Positions 1 to 8,721 of a stretch of DNA of 64,000 nt are shown piece after piece; the stretch's first letter is position 1, and each line of letters starts with the position of its first letter. Origin of the DNA: an uncultured Alistipes sp. (GTDB lineage Bacteria; Bacteroidota; Bacteroidia; Bacteroidales; UBA932); NCBI GenBank assembly GCA_900550465.1, contig URSC01000004.1, positions 62,001 to 126,000 of the forward strand, in the 5' to 3' direction. Below the pieces are notes generated by a model. It was given only the letters and a program-made list of their open reading frames with translations, ran no database searches and was not told the DNA's origin. A program made the translations under genes and the position numbers.

Positions 1-947
1 TCGATATAGACGCAGTGTCAGCATACGCTGCGGAGAAAGGCGTGAACATGATCATGCACCACGAGACGGCCTCCAACGCGGCAGACTATGAGCGCCAGCT
101 CGAGGACGCCTTCCAGTACATGGTCGACCACGGCTACCACTCCGTCAAGACCGGATATGTGGGCTACATCATCCCCCGCAGCGAATACCACTCGTCGCAG
201 TGGATGAACGACCACTATATCCATGTGGTCCGTACCGCAGCCGAGTATGAGATCATGGTGGACAGCCACGAGGCAGTGCGTCCGACCGGCTTGATGCGTA
301 CCTGGCCCAACTGGGTGGCTCAGGAGTCGGCCCGCGGCGGAGAGTTCGAGTCGATGGGCGGCAACGACCCCGACCACACCTGCATCCTGCCCTTCACCCG
401 TCTCAAGGGAGGTCCGATGGACTACACTCCCGGCCTCTTCCAGACCAAGCTGGACTACTACGGGGGCGGCAGCAAGCCCGGAGAGCAGGCCGGTACCACA
501 CTGGCGCGGCAGCTGGCCCTCTATGTGACCATGCCCTCGCCCCTGCAGATGGCCTGTGACCTGCCCGAGAACTACGAGCGGTTTATGGACGCCTTCCAGT
601 TCATCAAGGACGTGGCCCTCAACTGGGAGAACTCCTGGTACCTGGAGGCAGAGCCGGGCGACTACATCACCGTAGCCCGCAAGGCCCGTGACGCGCAGGA
701 GTGGTTCGTGGGAGCCGTTACCGACGAGAATGCCCGCGAGGCCGTCATTCCTCTCTCGTTCCTCCCCTCAGGCTCCGGCCAGAAATACGAGGCCACGGTC
801 TACGCCGACGGAGAGGACGCCGACTGGGAGTCCAATCCTCAGAGCTACCGGATCTATACCAAGAAGGTGAAACCATCCGCGACCCTCCGTATTCCCTTGG
901 CGCCGGGCGGTGGTGCGGCAGTAGTAATCCGGCCCGTTGAGAAGTAA
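1..947 (+). CDS. susB: GH97 alpha-glucosidase (SusB-like), 5' end outside window
   Basis: Glycoside hydrolase family 97 enzyme that releases glucose from malto-oligosaccharides, probably in the periplasm. The reading frame is open to the left edge, so only the C-terminal ~314 residues (end of the TIM barrel and the C-terminal beta domain) are seen. The motifs MHHET, SHEAVRPTG and QESARGGE follow the spacing of the SusB glutamates that I recall as E439, E508, E526 and E532 (69, 18 and 6 residues apart), which fits an inverting, calcium-dependent GH97. The next two genes are GH13 enzymes on the same strand, so this is the tail of a starch utilisation cluster whose SusC/D and regulator genes, if present, lie to the left. 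The symbol is by analogy to Bacteroides thetaiotaomicron. Confidence 0.93.
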   Translation, partial: DIDAVSAYAAEKGVNMIMHHETASNAADYERQLEDAFQYMVDHGYHSVKTGYVGYIIPRSEYHSSQWMNDHYIHVVRTAAEYEIMVDSHEAVRPTGLMRTWPNWVAQESARGGEFESMGGNDPDHTCILPFTRLKGGPMDYTPGLFQTKLDYYGGGSKPGEQAGTTLARQLALYVTMPSPLQMACDLPENYERFMDAFQFIKDVALNWENSWYLEAEPGDYITVARKARDAQEWFVGAVTDENAREAVIPLSFLPSGSGQKYEATVYADGEDADWESNPQSYRIYTKKVKPSATLRIPLAPGGGAAVVIRPVEK

Positions 948-987
948 ATGAACGTCCGCGAACATACCACTGGCTTTGCACTGACAT

Positions 988-1027
988 CCGCAACGGCACC
1001 GAATCGCGGAAATCGCTGCCGTTGTGG
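988..1027. repeat. 40-bp palindromic repeat, copy 1
   Basis: Arms CCGCAACGGCA and TGCCGTTGTGG flank an 18-nt centre in the gap between the GH97 and GH13 genes. A second copy of exactly the same length lies at 13732-13771 in the opposite orientation, with the same centre (CCGAATCGCGG here, CCGAGTCGCGG there on the other strand). It looks like a REP-type element. Confidence 0.7.
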
Positions 1028-1093
1028 AGCGCAGTTGAAGCATCGGGACTGTGAGAAGAAAGTAATTTTGTTTTCCTAAAATAACATTGTATT

Positions 1094-2422
1094 ATGAAGA
1101 TGATCAAGACAATCTTTTTTGCGGCCGTAGCCCTGCTTCTGCTTGCAGGATGCGCCGGCAAATCAGAACAGGAGGTGCAGTCTCCTGTGAGCAACGTGAG
1201 CCATCCCGACTGGACGGCCTCCGCAGTCCTCTATGAGGTCAATGTCCGCCAGTACACCAAGGAGGGCACCTTCGAGGCCTTCGAAAAGCATCTGCCCCGG
1301 CTCAAGGAACTCGGGGTGGACATCCTTTGGTTCATGCCCGTGTATCCCATCGGAGAGGTGGAGCGCAAGGGGGAGCTGGGCAGCTACTACTCTATCCGCG
1401 ACTACAAGGCCATCAATCCCGAGTTCGGAGACATCGAGGACTTCCAGTCCGTGGTGGACAAGGCTCATGAGCTGGGCTTCAAGGTGATTCTCGACTGGGT
1501 GGCCAACCATACCTCCCGCGACCACGGCTGGATCGCCGAGCATCCCGAGTGGTACGTGATGGATGACAGCACCGGTACGCCTGTGGCTCCCTTCGACTGG
1601 ACCGATGTGGCCGAGCTGAACTACGACAATGCCGATATGCGTGCCGCCATGCTCGACGCCATGACCTACTGGGTATCCGAAGTAGGTGTCGACGGCTTCC
1701 GCTGCGACGTGGCCCACGAGGTGCCGGTGGACTTCTGGAATGACGCCGTGGCGGCGCTCCGGGAGATCCGTCCCGACCTGTTCATGCTGGCCGAGTCCGA
1801 GGAGCCCGCTCTGATGACCGACGCCTTCGACGCCTACTACGGCTGGTCCAACCATGCGTTTATGAACAGGCTCGCCCAGGGCAAGGCCACTGCCGCTGAG
1901 TACGCCGCCTACCGTGTGGAGCACGAGGGCAAGCTGCCAGTGGAGAGCATCGAGATGAACTTCACTTCCAACCATGACGAGAACTCCTGGAACGGCACCG
2001 AGTTCGAGAGGATGGGGGACGCTGCCCGCCAGTTCGCCGCCCTGACTTTCGCCGAACCGGGCATGCCTCTGATCTACAGCGGTCAGGAGGTGGGCAACGA
2101 CAACTCGCTGGAGTTCTTCATGCGCGATCCCATTGTGTGGGAGGACCGCGGAGGCTTCACTCAGTTCTACCAGGAGCTGATTGCCATGAGGGATGCCCAT
2201 CCGTCGATGTATGCTCCCCGCGAGGGTGCTCCTATGGTGATACTCGCGTCCGACAGACCCGAACAGGTGTTTGCCTTTGAGCGTCGGCTCTCTGACGGCA
2301 GCGACGGATTCGCGGCAGTGTTCAATTTCTCCGCCGAGGAAGTGACCGTGACTGTCTCTGAGGGCAGCATCGCAGGACAGAGCTACACCCTTCCCGCTCA
2401 CGGATATCAGTTCGTGTTCTGA
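1094..2422 (+). CDS. GH13 alpha-amylase family lipoprotein
   Basis: Alpha-amylase family hydrolase, 442 residues, anchored to a membrane through a lipobox LLAGC at the end of a short signal peptide (cysteine about residue 20). The GH13 catalytic triad is intact: Asp205 in GFRCDVA, Glu234 in MLAESEE and Asp295 in TSNHDEN, with the upstream DWVANHTS motif. A C-terminal beta domain follows. It is much shorter than SusG (about 690 residues) and shows no room for extra starch-binding modules, so a small periplasmic or surface maltodextrin hydrolase is more likely than a full SusG equivalent. It lies 146 bp after the GH97 gene, with TAATTTTG at 1063-1070 as a possible -7 element, and 518 bp of repeat array separates it from the SusA-like gene. 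Substrate specificity cannot be read from the sequence. Confidence 0.93.
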   Translation: MKMIKTIFFAAVALLLLAGCAGKSEQEVQSPVSNVSHPDWTASAVLYEVNVRQYTKEGTFEAFEKHLPRLKELGVDILWFMPVYPIGEVERKGELGSYYSIRDYKAINPEFGDIEDFQSVVDKAHELGFKVILDWVANHTSRDHGWIAEHPEWYVMDDSTGTPVAPFDWTDVAELNYDNADMRAAMLDAMTYWVSEVGVDGFRCDVAHEVPVDFWNDAVAALREIRPDLFMLAESEEPALMTDAFDAYYGWSNHAFMNRLAQGKATAAEYAAYRVEHEGKLPVESIEMNFTSNHDENSWNGTEFERMGDAARQFAALTFAEPGMPLIYSGQEVGNDNSLEFFMRDPIVWEDRGGFTQFYQELIAMRDAHPSMYAPREGAPMVILASDRPEQVFAFERRLSDGSDGFAAVFNFSAEEVTVTVSEGSIAGQSYTLPAHGYQFVF

Positions 2423-2455
2423 TGCCGCTCTGCGTTTTCCGCGTTCCCATTTTCC

Positions 2456-2899
2456 CACCTTCGGAAGGTGTGCAGAAAACGGCCGGAAATGCCTCACCTT
2501 CGGAAGGTGGGAGAGGGCGCTGGAGGACCGGAAATGCCCTACAGCCGTTCTGGAGCAGTTCCTGCATTTTCCCACCTTCGGAAGGTGTGCGGAAAATGGT
2601 CGGAAACGTCCCACCTTCGGAAGGTGGGAGAGGGCGCTGGAGGACCGGAAATGCCCTACAGCCGTTCTGGAGCAGTTCCTGCATTTTCCCACCTTCGGAA
2701 GGTGTGCGGAAAATGGTCGGAAACGTCCCACCTTCGGAAGGTGGGAGAGGGCGCTGGAGAGCTTGATATGTCCTACAGCCGTTCTGGAGCAGTTCCTGCA
2801 TTTTCCCACCTTCGGAAGGTGTGCAGAAAACGGCCGGAAATGCCTCACCTTCGGAAGGTGGGCGGAGAGAGACCGGAAACGTCCCACCTTCGGAAGGTG
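2456..2899. repeat. 39-bp-phased hairpin array, locus 1 (nine hairpins)
   Basis: The 518-bp gap between the two GH13 genes holds nine copies of CACCTTCGGAAGGTG, a 7-bp stem. Copies start at 2456, 2495, 2573, 2612, 2690, 2729, 2807, 2846 and 2885, so the steps are 39, 78, 39, 78, 39, 78, 39 and 39 bp. Three near-identical 117-bp super-units result; the 39-bp slot without a hairpin holds CCTACAGCCGTTCTGGAGC. The last hairpin ends 41 bp before the susA start codon. Because 117 is a multiple of three, several reading frames stay open, but none resembles a protein. Confidence 0.95.
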
Positions 2900-2940
2900 G
2901 ATAAAGTGTAACGATATTTAAAACCAAATAGCAATAATTT

Positions 2941-4890
2941 ATGAAGAAAAATTTACTGACTACGATTCTGGCTGCGGTGGGACTCTCGTCCCTTGCTTCG
3001 GCAGCCACTACCCAGGAGGGACTGCGCGTGGAGCCGCCCTGCTGGTGGACGGGTATGGAGACCCCTCTGACCCTGATGCTGCATGCTCCCGGGCTTTCCG
3101 GTGCAGGAGTGAGTGTGGCTTCCGACGGGATTACGGTCAAGGCCGTGCATTATGCCGAGAGCCCGAACTATCTGTTCGTGGACCTGGAGATCGCCGACAA
3201 CCTGACTCCCGGGGAGTATACATTTACCATCAACTACCCCGACGGGAAGACCGAGACATTTGCCTACAGCATAGGCGAGCGTCGCGAGGGGTCACGGGAT
3301 AGGGTGGGCTTCGGCTCCTCCGACGTGGTGTACCTGCTGATGCCCGACCGTTTCGCCAACGGGGACAAGAAGAACGACTCCTCGCCCCTGACCGCCGAGA
3401 AGGGCAACCGCAAGCTCCCCGGCGGACGTCACGGCGGTGACCTCCAGGGTATCATGGACCATCTGGACTATCTGGCCGACCTCGGCATCACCGCCATCTG
3501 GCCTACGCCCATCACCCTCGACAACGAGCCGACCTACTCCTACCACGGCTATGCCTGCGCGGACTATTATCAGATCGACCCCCGCTACGGTTCCAACGAG
3601 CTGTACCGCTCCTTAGTGGCAGCCGCTCATGAGAAGGGCATCAAGTTCATCCAGGACATCGTGCCCAACCACAGCGGCACCGCCCACTGGTGGTTCAACG
3701 ACCTGCCTTTCCAGGACTGGATCCACCAGCATCCGACATTTACCCGCTCCAACTACGCCATGTCCGGACACTCCGATCCCCACGCCGCCCAGACCGACAT
3801 CGACGCCTGCGTGACCGGCTGGTTCGATACCTCGATGCCCGACATGAACCTGAGCAATCCCTATTGCCTCCAGTACTACATCCAGCTGGCAGTGTGGTGG
3901 ATAGAGTACGCCGACCTGGACGGTATCCGCGTGGACACCTATCCATACACCCGCAAGGAGGACATCTCGGCCTGGACTGCCGGTATCCTGAAGGAGTTCC
4001 CCAACTTTACCCTCGTGGGCGAGTGCTGGTTCCACAACACCCAGCAGATAGCCTACTGGGAGGGCTGCAGGACAGCAGACGGCGGCTTCAAGACCAATGC
4101 CGACGGCTATACCTCGCACCTGCCCATGGTGATGGATTTCGCCCTGACCGACGCTATCTCCGAGGCATTTGTACAGAATGAGAACTTAGGCTACGACGAC
4201 GGCATCAAGCGCGTCTACGGTTCCGTGTCCCTCGACTTCGCCTACTACAACCCCTACAACCTGCTGACCTTCATCACCAACCACGACATGGAGCGCCCGG
4301 CCATCCGCTTCGGCACCTACAAGGATTCCGACGAAACCGTGCTGGCGCGTATGAAGAATGCGACCACTCTGCTGCTGACCATGCGCGGCGTGCCCCAGTG
4401 GTACTACGGTGACGAGATCCTGATGCACGGACCCGAGGAGATGGTGGGCAAGGGCGATGCATGGTGGAGGACCGACTTCCCCGGCGGCTGGCCCGGCGAC
4501 AAGGTCAATGCCTTCACGTCCGCCGGCAGGACCGACCTGCAGAACGAGATGTTCGACCACACCCGCACCCTGATGCAGTGGAGGAAGACCTCCGGGGCCG
4601 TGACCAAGGGCAAACTGATGCACTTCATGCCTTTCGGCGACCTGGTGAACGCCTACGTGTACTTCCGCTATACCCCTGACTTCAAGGACTTCGTGATGGT
4701 AGTGATCAACAACGGCACCGAGTCCGTCTCCCTCGACTGGGCACACTACGCCGAGATCTTCGATGCTGCAGCGGCGGCTCTCGGCACCGACAGCTTTACG
4801 GCCACCGACATCCTCTCCGGAGCGACTGTGTCCCGCAGCACCGAGCCCCTGGCCGTGCCCGGCATGACCTCCCTCGTCCTCCAGTTCTAA
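2941..4890 (+). CDS. susA: Periplasmic neopullulanase/cyclomaltodextrinase (SusA-like GH13)
   Basis: Degrades maltodextrin, cyclodextrin or pullulan in the periplasm; 649 residues. An N-terminal signal peptide (cleavage probably after SLASA) is followed by a beta-sandwich domain (about residues 25-120, cyclomaltodextrinase N type), then the GH13 barrel and a C-terminal beta domain. Catalytic residues are Asp332 (GIRVDTY), Glu361 (LVGECWF) and Asp449 (ITNHDME). Length and domain order match SusA of Bacteroides. It is the last gene of the plus-strand glucan cluster and ends in a long hairpin terminator. The upstream hairpin array may separate its expression from the preceding gene; that is inference. 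Family and role are secure, exact substrate is not. Confidence 0.95.
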   Translation: MKKNLLTTILAAVGLSSLASAATTQEGLRVEPPCWWTGMETPLTLMLHAPGLSGAGVSVASDGITVKAVHYAESPNYLFVDLEIADNLTPGEYTFTINYPDGKTETFAYSIGERREGSRDRVGFGSSDVVYLLMPDRFANGDKKNDSSPLTAEKGNRKLPGGRHGGDLQGIMDHLDYLADLGITAIWPTPITLDNEPTYSYHGYACADYYQIDPRYGSNELYRSLVAAAHEKGIKFIQDIVPNHSGTAHWWFNDLPFQDWIHQHPTFTRSNYAMSGHSDPHAAQTDIDACVTGWFDTSMPDMNLSNPYCLQYYIQLAVWWIEYADLDGIRVDTYPYTRKEDISAWTAGILKEFPNFTLVGECWFHNTQQIAYWEGCRTADGGFKTNADGYTSHLPMVMDFALTDAISEAFVQNENLGYDDGIKRVYGSVSLDFAYYNPYNLLTFITNHDMERPAIRFGTYKDSDETVLARMKNATTLLLTMRGVPQWYYGDEILMHGPEEMVGKGDAWWRTDFPGGWPGDKVNAFTSAGRTDLQNEMFDHTRTLMQWRKTSGAVTKGKLMHFMPFGDLVNAYVYFRYTPDFKDFVMVVINNGTESVSLDWAHYAEIFDAAAAALGTDSFTATDILSGATVSRSTEPLAVPGMTSLVLQF

Positions 4891-4910
4891 CCCCGGACTG
4901 CTTCATCGAC

Positions 4911-4972
4911 AACGGGAAAGAGAACCGTAAACCTGCGAAGGAACGGCTCTCTCTCCCGTTTTCTTTTATATG
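4911..4972 (+). terminator. Rho-independent terminator after susA
   Basis: Long hairpin with arms AACGGGAnAGAGAnCCGT and ACGGCTCTCTCTCCCGTT, followed by a T-rich run (TTCTTTTAT). It closes the starch cluster. Confidence 0.75.
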
Positions 4973-5012
4973 CTTTTTATCGTGATGAGGCTCGTGGCTG
5001 CATGATATTTCC

Positions 5013-5020
5013 TATCTTTG
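5013..5020 (+). promoter_or_regulatory. -7 promoter element TATCTTTG for the rhuM-like gene
   Basis: Exact match to the Bacteroidetes TAnnTTTG element, 24 bp before the ATG. No TTTG stands 20 bp upstream. It overlaps the possible upstream TTG start, which favours the ATG start. Confidence 0.55.
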
Positions 5021-5044
5021 CGTAGACGTGAAACAGAAGACCGT

Positions 5045-6064
5045 ATGACGACAGATTCTAAAGGAAATATACTTCTCTACCAGACCGAAGACGGACTGAC
5101 AAAGATAGAAGTAACACTCGTCGATGACAATGTGTGGCTTACTGCTGACCAGATGGCAGAGCTGTTCCAGCGCAACAAATCTACCATATCGAGACATATC
5201 AGGAATGTGTTTGAGTCGGGAGAACTTAAACCGGAAGTGGTAGTTGCATTTTTTGCAACAACCACGCAGCATGGAGCCGTAAAAGGGAAGACGCAAACTC
5301 ACACAACAGCTTACTACAGCCTCGACATGATTATCAGCATAGGCTACCGTGTCAACTCCCACCGAGGTGTCCAGTTCCGCATCTGGGCCACTCAGGTGCT
5401 GAGGGAGTACCTGGTAAAGGGATTTGCCATGAATGACGACTTATTGAAGCGGGCAGGAGGAGGCAACTATTTCGATGAGCTTCTGAGCCGCATCCGGGAC
5501 ATACGCTCGTCGGAGAAGGTTTTCTACCGCAAAGTGTTGGAAATATATGCTCTAAGTATAGATTATGACCCGCGGGCGGAGGCCACGCAGAAATTTTTCA
5601 GGACCGTACAGAACAAAATGCACTATTCGGCTCATGGTCATACGGCGGCGGAAGTTATCTATCAGAGAGCGGATGCCGGTAAGGATTTCATGGGTTTGAC
5701 TTCCTGGTCAGGAGGATTCCCAAAACGCAGCGATGCGGAAATAGCCAAAAACTACCTGTCTTCCGATGAACTGGACACACTGAACCGCATCGTCAGCCTG
5801 TATCTTGACTTTGCGGAACTTCAGGCGCAGTCGCACCGGCCGATGTATATGAGGGACTGGATTCAGAAGCTGGATGATTTCCTGAAACTGTCCGGCAAAG
5901 AACTTTTGGCCCATGCAGGGACTGTCTCAGCGGAACTTGCCAGGCAGAAAGCCAATCAGGAATATGACAAGTTCAGGCAGCGCACCCAGTATGAACTTTC
6001 TCCTGTGGAAATCCATTTTCTGGAAAATTTTGAGAAAGAGCAGAAAAGGTTGAAGGAAAAATAA
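5045..6064 (+). CDS. RhuM-family protein
   Basis: 339-residue protein of the RhuM (virulence_RhuM) family, which is common in mobile and accessory regions; its biochemical role is not established. Residues about 25-60 (WLTADQMAELFQRNKSTISRHIRN) form a probable helix-turn-helix in which the protein would choose its DNA partner, and the conserved block YYSLDMIISIGYRVNS follows. The C-terminal third is helical and charged. I chose the ATG rather than an upstream TTG because a TATCTTTG promoter element overlaps the TTG. It stands alone between a terminator and a convergent operon, with no transposase or restriction gene beside it, so it may be a solitary accessory insertion. Confidence 0.85.
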   Translation: MTTDSKGNILLYQTEDGLTKIEVTLVDDNVWLTADQMAELFQRNKSTISRHIRNVFESGELKPEVVVAFFATTTQHGAVKGKTQTHTTAYYSLDMIISIGYRVNSHRGVQFRIWATQVLREYLVKGFAMNDDLLKRAGGGNYFDELLSRIRDIRSSEKVFYRKVLEIYALSIDYDPRAEATQKFFRTVQNKMHYSAHGHTAAEVIYQRADAGKDFMGLTSWSGGFPKRSDAEIAKNYLSSDELDTLNRIVSLYLDFAELQAQSHRPMYMRDWIQKLDDFLKLSGKELLAHAGTVSAELARQKANQEYDKFRQRTQYELSPVEIHFLENFEKEQKRLKEK

Positions 6065-6104
6065 AAGGCGCATGCACGGCTGCGGTAGCCGGGGCATACG
6101 CCTT
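6056..6104 (-). terminator. Terminator of the minus-strand lipoprotein operon
   Basis: Read on the minus strand, the hairpin AAGGCG...CGCCTT, with an inner CGGCT/AGCCG stem, is followed by TTTTATTTTTCC. It overlaps the last codons of the convergent RhuM-family gene. Confidence 0.65.
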
Positions 6105-6133
6105 CTGTTGTGCGGCTGGGTCAGGCCTGGCTG

Positions 6134-7498
6134 CTAGTAGTAGGTGACGTTGACAGTGGTGATGTGGGAATATCCAGCAGGCTGGTCAGTGCGTGTAGGT
6201 TCTTCTATAGGTTCCAGATATCCTTCTCCGGTGTTGTTGTCAGTTACGATTATTCTGCACTTGCAGGTAATGGTAACTTCATGGAGCGGCATCTCGTAGC
6301 GGATGCTGTGCAGTAGGCCGTCGCTGTCTATGTCATATTCCAGAGTGGATTCTTCCGGTAAATAGTAATAGCTCGTACTGGAGTACAGTACGTTACCGTC
6401 AACATCAGGCCTCTCGTCTAAGCCCGGATAATAAGGATAATTCTCTGGCATGGAGATATCATCGGGAGAAGTATAGTTGTCTGATGCGTCCGCAGGGACA
6501 GCGTAGTGTGCGTCCCTCTGCCCGAGCATGCCGGCAGCTCCCATAAACTGGATGGGAGAGTGGATGTATATTAGAGATTTCCAGCTTGCGAGCCAGTTGA
6601 TATCGATATTGATTGTGTTCTCATATTCAGAGAAAGGAATGTCATACACATCTTCCCTGTCATTTCTGCTGATAACTTTTATGTTGTCCTCGTCATTCCA
6701 TTCGAAATCAAATTCCGCGTCATAGTCATAGTCATAGATGCCGAGCATGTCCTCAATGGATTGTAGTTGTCCCTTATCATTGTAGGAGAAGTTAAATGAG
6801 TAAGATTCAGAAGTAGCTTCCGTTGCTTTTCCGTCAGAGTCGAAAAGTATGTTCATAATCTCAGTCTCTCCATACATGCTGCGCTCAAATGTTGCGCTTC
6901 CGTCCTCATTGTAAGTGAATGTGCCGGTGTATGCGGTCTCATCTGAGTACTCGCCTGTTATGACCTGAACCGAGGATACTCTGTTGAGGTCGTCGTACCC
7001 GAAGTTGAAATAATAGGACCAGCCGTACTCACCTTCGCTCTGGGAGAATTCCACGGACTTGACCAGCCCTATATGGTCCGGAATATCCGACTCATCAGGC
7101 TCTTCCGGCTCATCCTGTGCGGTGGCTCCGGCTTGAGAGACGGATACGGTGGCGGAGGAGCTGCCGCTGGTGACAATGATGGTGGCGGTGCGCTCTTCCT
7201 CAGCGGTGTTGGCCTCGGCTGTGAGGGTGACGGTGTGCTCTCCGGCCTCACCGGAGGCGGGGTCGATGGTGAGCCATGCGGCGGTGCCGTCGGAAGCGGG
7301 CTGCACTGCAGCAGTCCAGGTGCCGGGGGCGGTTACGGTAAATGAGGTGCTGCCTCCCTCGGCTGCGATCTGCGAGGGCTGGGAGCCGATGGTGACGGGA
7401 ACTGGCTCTTTCTCCTCGCAGCTGAGAAGGAGTGCGGCCGTGAAGGCGCTGGCCAGGGTGAGGCCGGCGATGCGGGATAGTCTGGAAAAAGTATTCAT
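6134..7498 (-). CDS. BACON-domain / DUF4595-like lipoprotein
   Basis: Predicted surface or periplasmic lipoprotein, 454 residues, with lipobox LLLSC. After the anchor comes an Ig-like BACON domain (GGSTSFTVTAPGTWTA...WLTIDPASGEAG...TVTVSQAG type, about residues 35-125), a family thought to bind carbohydrate or mucin. The rest resembles DUF4595: tyrosine- and aspartate-rich strands with repeated 'FSYNDKGQLQSI'-like turns. The start is the ATG that places the signal peptide at the N-terminus; the eight codons upstream lack a better start. It is the last gene of a minus-strand run starting with the antiporter and NamZ, 77 bp after the preceding lipoprotein gene. Ligand unknown. Confidence 0.8.
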   Translation of the reverse strand: MNTFSRLSRIAGLTLASAFTAALLLSCEEKEPVPVTIGSQPSQIAAEGGSTSFTVTAPGTWTAAVQPASDGTAAWLTIDPASGEAGEHTVTLTAEANTAEEERTATIIVTSGSSSATVSVSQAGATAQDEPEEPDESDIPDHIGLVKSVEFSQSEGEYGWSYYFNFGYDDLNRVSSVQVITGEYSDETAYTGTFTYNEDGSATFERSMYGETEIMNILFDSDGKATEATSESYSFNFSYNDKGQLQSIEDMLGIYDYDYDAEFDFEWNDEDNIKVISRNDREDVYDIPFSEYENTINIDINWLASWKSLIYIHSPIQFMGAAGMLGQRDAHYAVPADASDNYTSPDDISMPENYPYYPGLDERPDVDGNVLYSSTSYYYLPEESTLEYDIDSDGLLHSIRYEMPLHEVTITCKCRIIVTDNNTGEGYLEPIEEPTRTDQPAGYSHITTVNVTYY

Positions 7499-7575
7499 GT
7501 CTTGTGCTTTTAAAGAAAACACAAAGTACGTGATAATATGCGACTTTTCATATCACGGAAAACCATGATTTTGAG

Positions 7576-8721
7576 TTATGGAATGACGGTTCTGTCTTTC
7601 CGGACGGAGAATGCGGAGATGGTGAGCGGCTGAGGAACGGGCCTGTGGAGGCGGGTTTTGACGGAAAGGGGAGCGGCTGTATGGGCGGACGGGCTGCTGT
7701 ACTCAGGATTGATGGGACCGTTGTAGCCTCCGGTAATGCGGCACCCGTGGTCCGTGGTGAAACTGAATGTGATGCCGTAGTCTTTTTCAGTGCTGATCTC
7801 TATACTCATTTCCCCTGATGTTATCAGGCCCAGGCTGGCTTTCCCGTCGTCTCCATAGTGCTCTACGAGTGTGCCGACCAGCGAGCCGGAGTACACTTCG
7901 CCGGGACTGAGGGTTTGGTCTGTGCCCCATTGCGGGGTGGGAAGCACGCTGTAGGTGCCGGCAGGTATCTGCCCATCATCGGTAAGTCTCATGTAGCAGT
8001 CGATGTTGAGGATACTGCCGGGAGGGGTTACCTCGTTGTCTTCGTTGACCGGCATGTCGGTCAGGGAGATGATGACGTTGGTGATATTTCCCTGCGGGTC
8101 ATAAAGTCCGTTTATGGCGGCATAGACTGCTGTAGCATCGACTGTCAGGTCCTTGTCCAGAATCATGAGCTCTTCGTCAGGGATGCTGGAGTGATCTGTC
8201 ATGACTGCCGGACCGTTATAGCGGACGTAGTGGGTCATGCCGCTGAGGTCGATGAGCTCGGCCTCTATGACATAGGAGGACGCGCTGCTCCTGGTGACGG
8301 AAAGAGTACCTTCTGTAAATGTCTGCTCGATAGGCACTCCATAGCGGTCTTCGCCTACGAAGATGGAATAGTCCCGTGTGAATGTTCCCATGGCCGTGGC
8401 TCCGGTGACTCCCAGAGTGTATGTCCCTTCCGGCAGGAGTATGTCTTCGGTGGAGCCGGAACCGGAGGGAGCGCTGGAGAATATGTCGAAATAGTAGTAT
8501 GTGGCTCCCTGCCGTATGTAGCCCTGTTCGTCGAACCCGAAGTCCGAGAGGCAGATATAGTAATTGTGCTCGTCTCCGCCAGTGATGACTCCGTTGTACT
8601 CACCGTAGAATTCGAATGCTTCGGTATAGTAGTCATAACTGCCGTTGTCAGTGTCGCATGAGGCGACGGCTGCAAGGAACGGCATAAGCAGGAGGATATA
8701 TCTGACGGATGAAAATCTCAT
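7576..8721 (-). CDS. Hypothetical lipoprotein with duplicated beta module
   Basis: 381-residue lipoprotein (lipobox AVASC) that I cannot assign to a named family. The mature part seems to hold two copies of a module of about 110 residues. Each starts with a P-x-GTY turn (LPEGTYTLG, IPAGTYSVL), has a middle strand GTLSV or GEMSI, and ends in YNGP (YVRYNGP, TGGYNGP). This suggests a repeated beta-sandwich exposed outside the cell. Its start codon overlaps the stop of the NamZ gene (ATGA, 4 bp), so the two are probably translated together. That coupling hints at a role in cell-wall turnover or glycan binding, which is inference only. Confidence 0.75.
   Translation of the reverse strand: MRFSSVRYILLLMPFLAAVASCDTDNGSYDYYTEAFEFYGEYNGVITGGDEHNYYICLSDFGFDEQGYIRQGATYYYFDIFSSAPSGSGSTEDILLPEGTYTLGVTGATAMGTFTRDYSIFVGEDRYGVPIEQTFTEGTLSVTRSSASSYVIEAELIDLSGMTHYVRYNGPAVMTDHSSIPDEELMILDKDLTVDATAVYAAINGLYDPQGNITNVIISLTDMPVNEDNEVTPPGSILNIDCYMRLTDDGQIPAGTYSVLPTPQWGTDQTLSPGEVYSGSLVGTLVEHYGDDGKASLGLITSGEMSIEISTEKDYGITFSFTTDHGCRITGGYNGPINPEYSSPSAHTAAPLSVKTRLHRPVPQPLTISAFSVRKDRTVIP

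Noticed and set aside
1163..2887. 574-residue minus-strand frame, and other long frames across the hairpin array
   Set aside because: The frame is the antisense of the GH13 gene running into a 117-bp repeat whose length is a multiple of three; the repetitive peptide has no protein-like character.
2456..2899. CRISPR array (15-bp palindromic repeats with 24-bp spacers)
   Set aside because: Repeats are too short, the spacers are themselves repeated, every third slot lacks a repeat and no cas gene is in the window.
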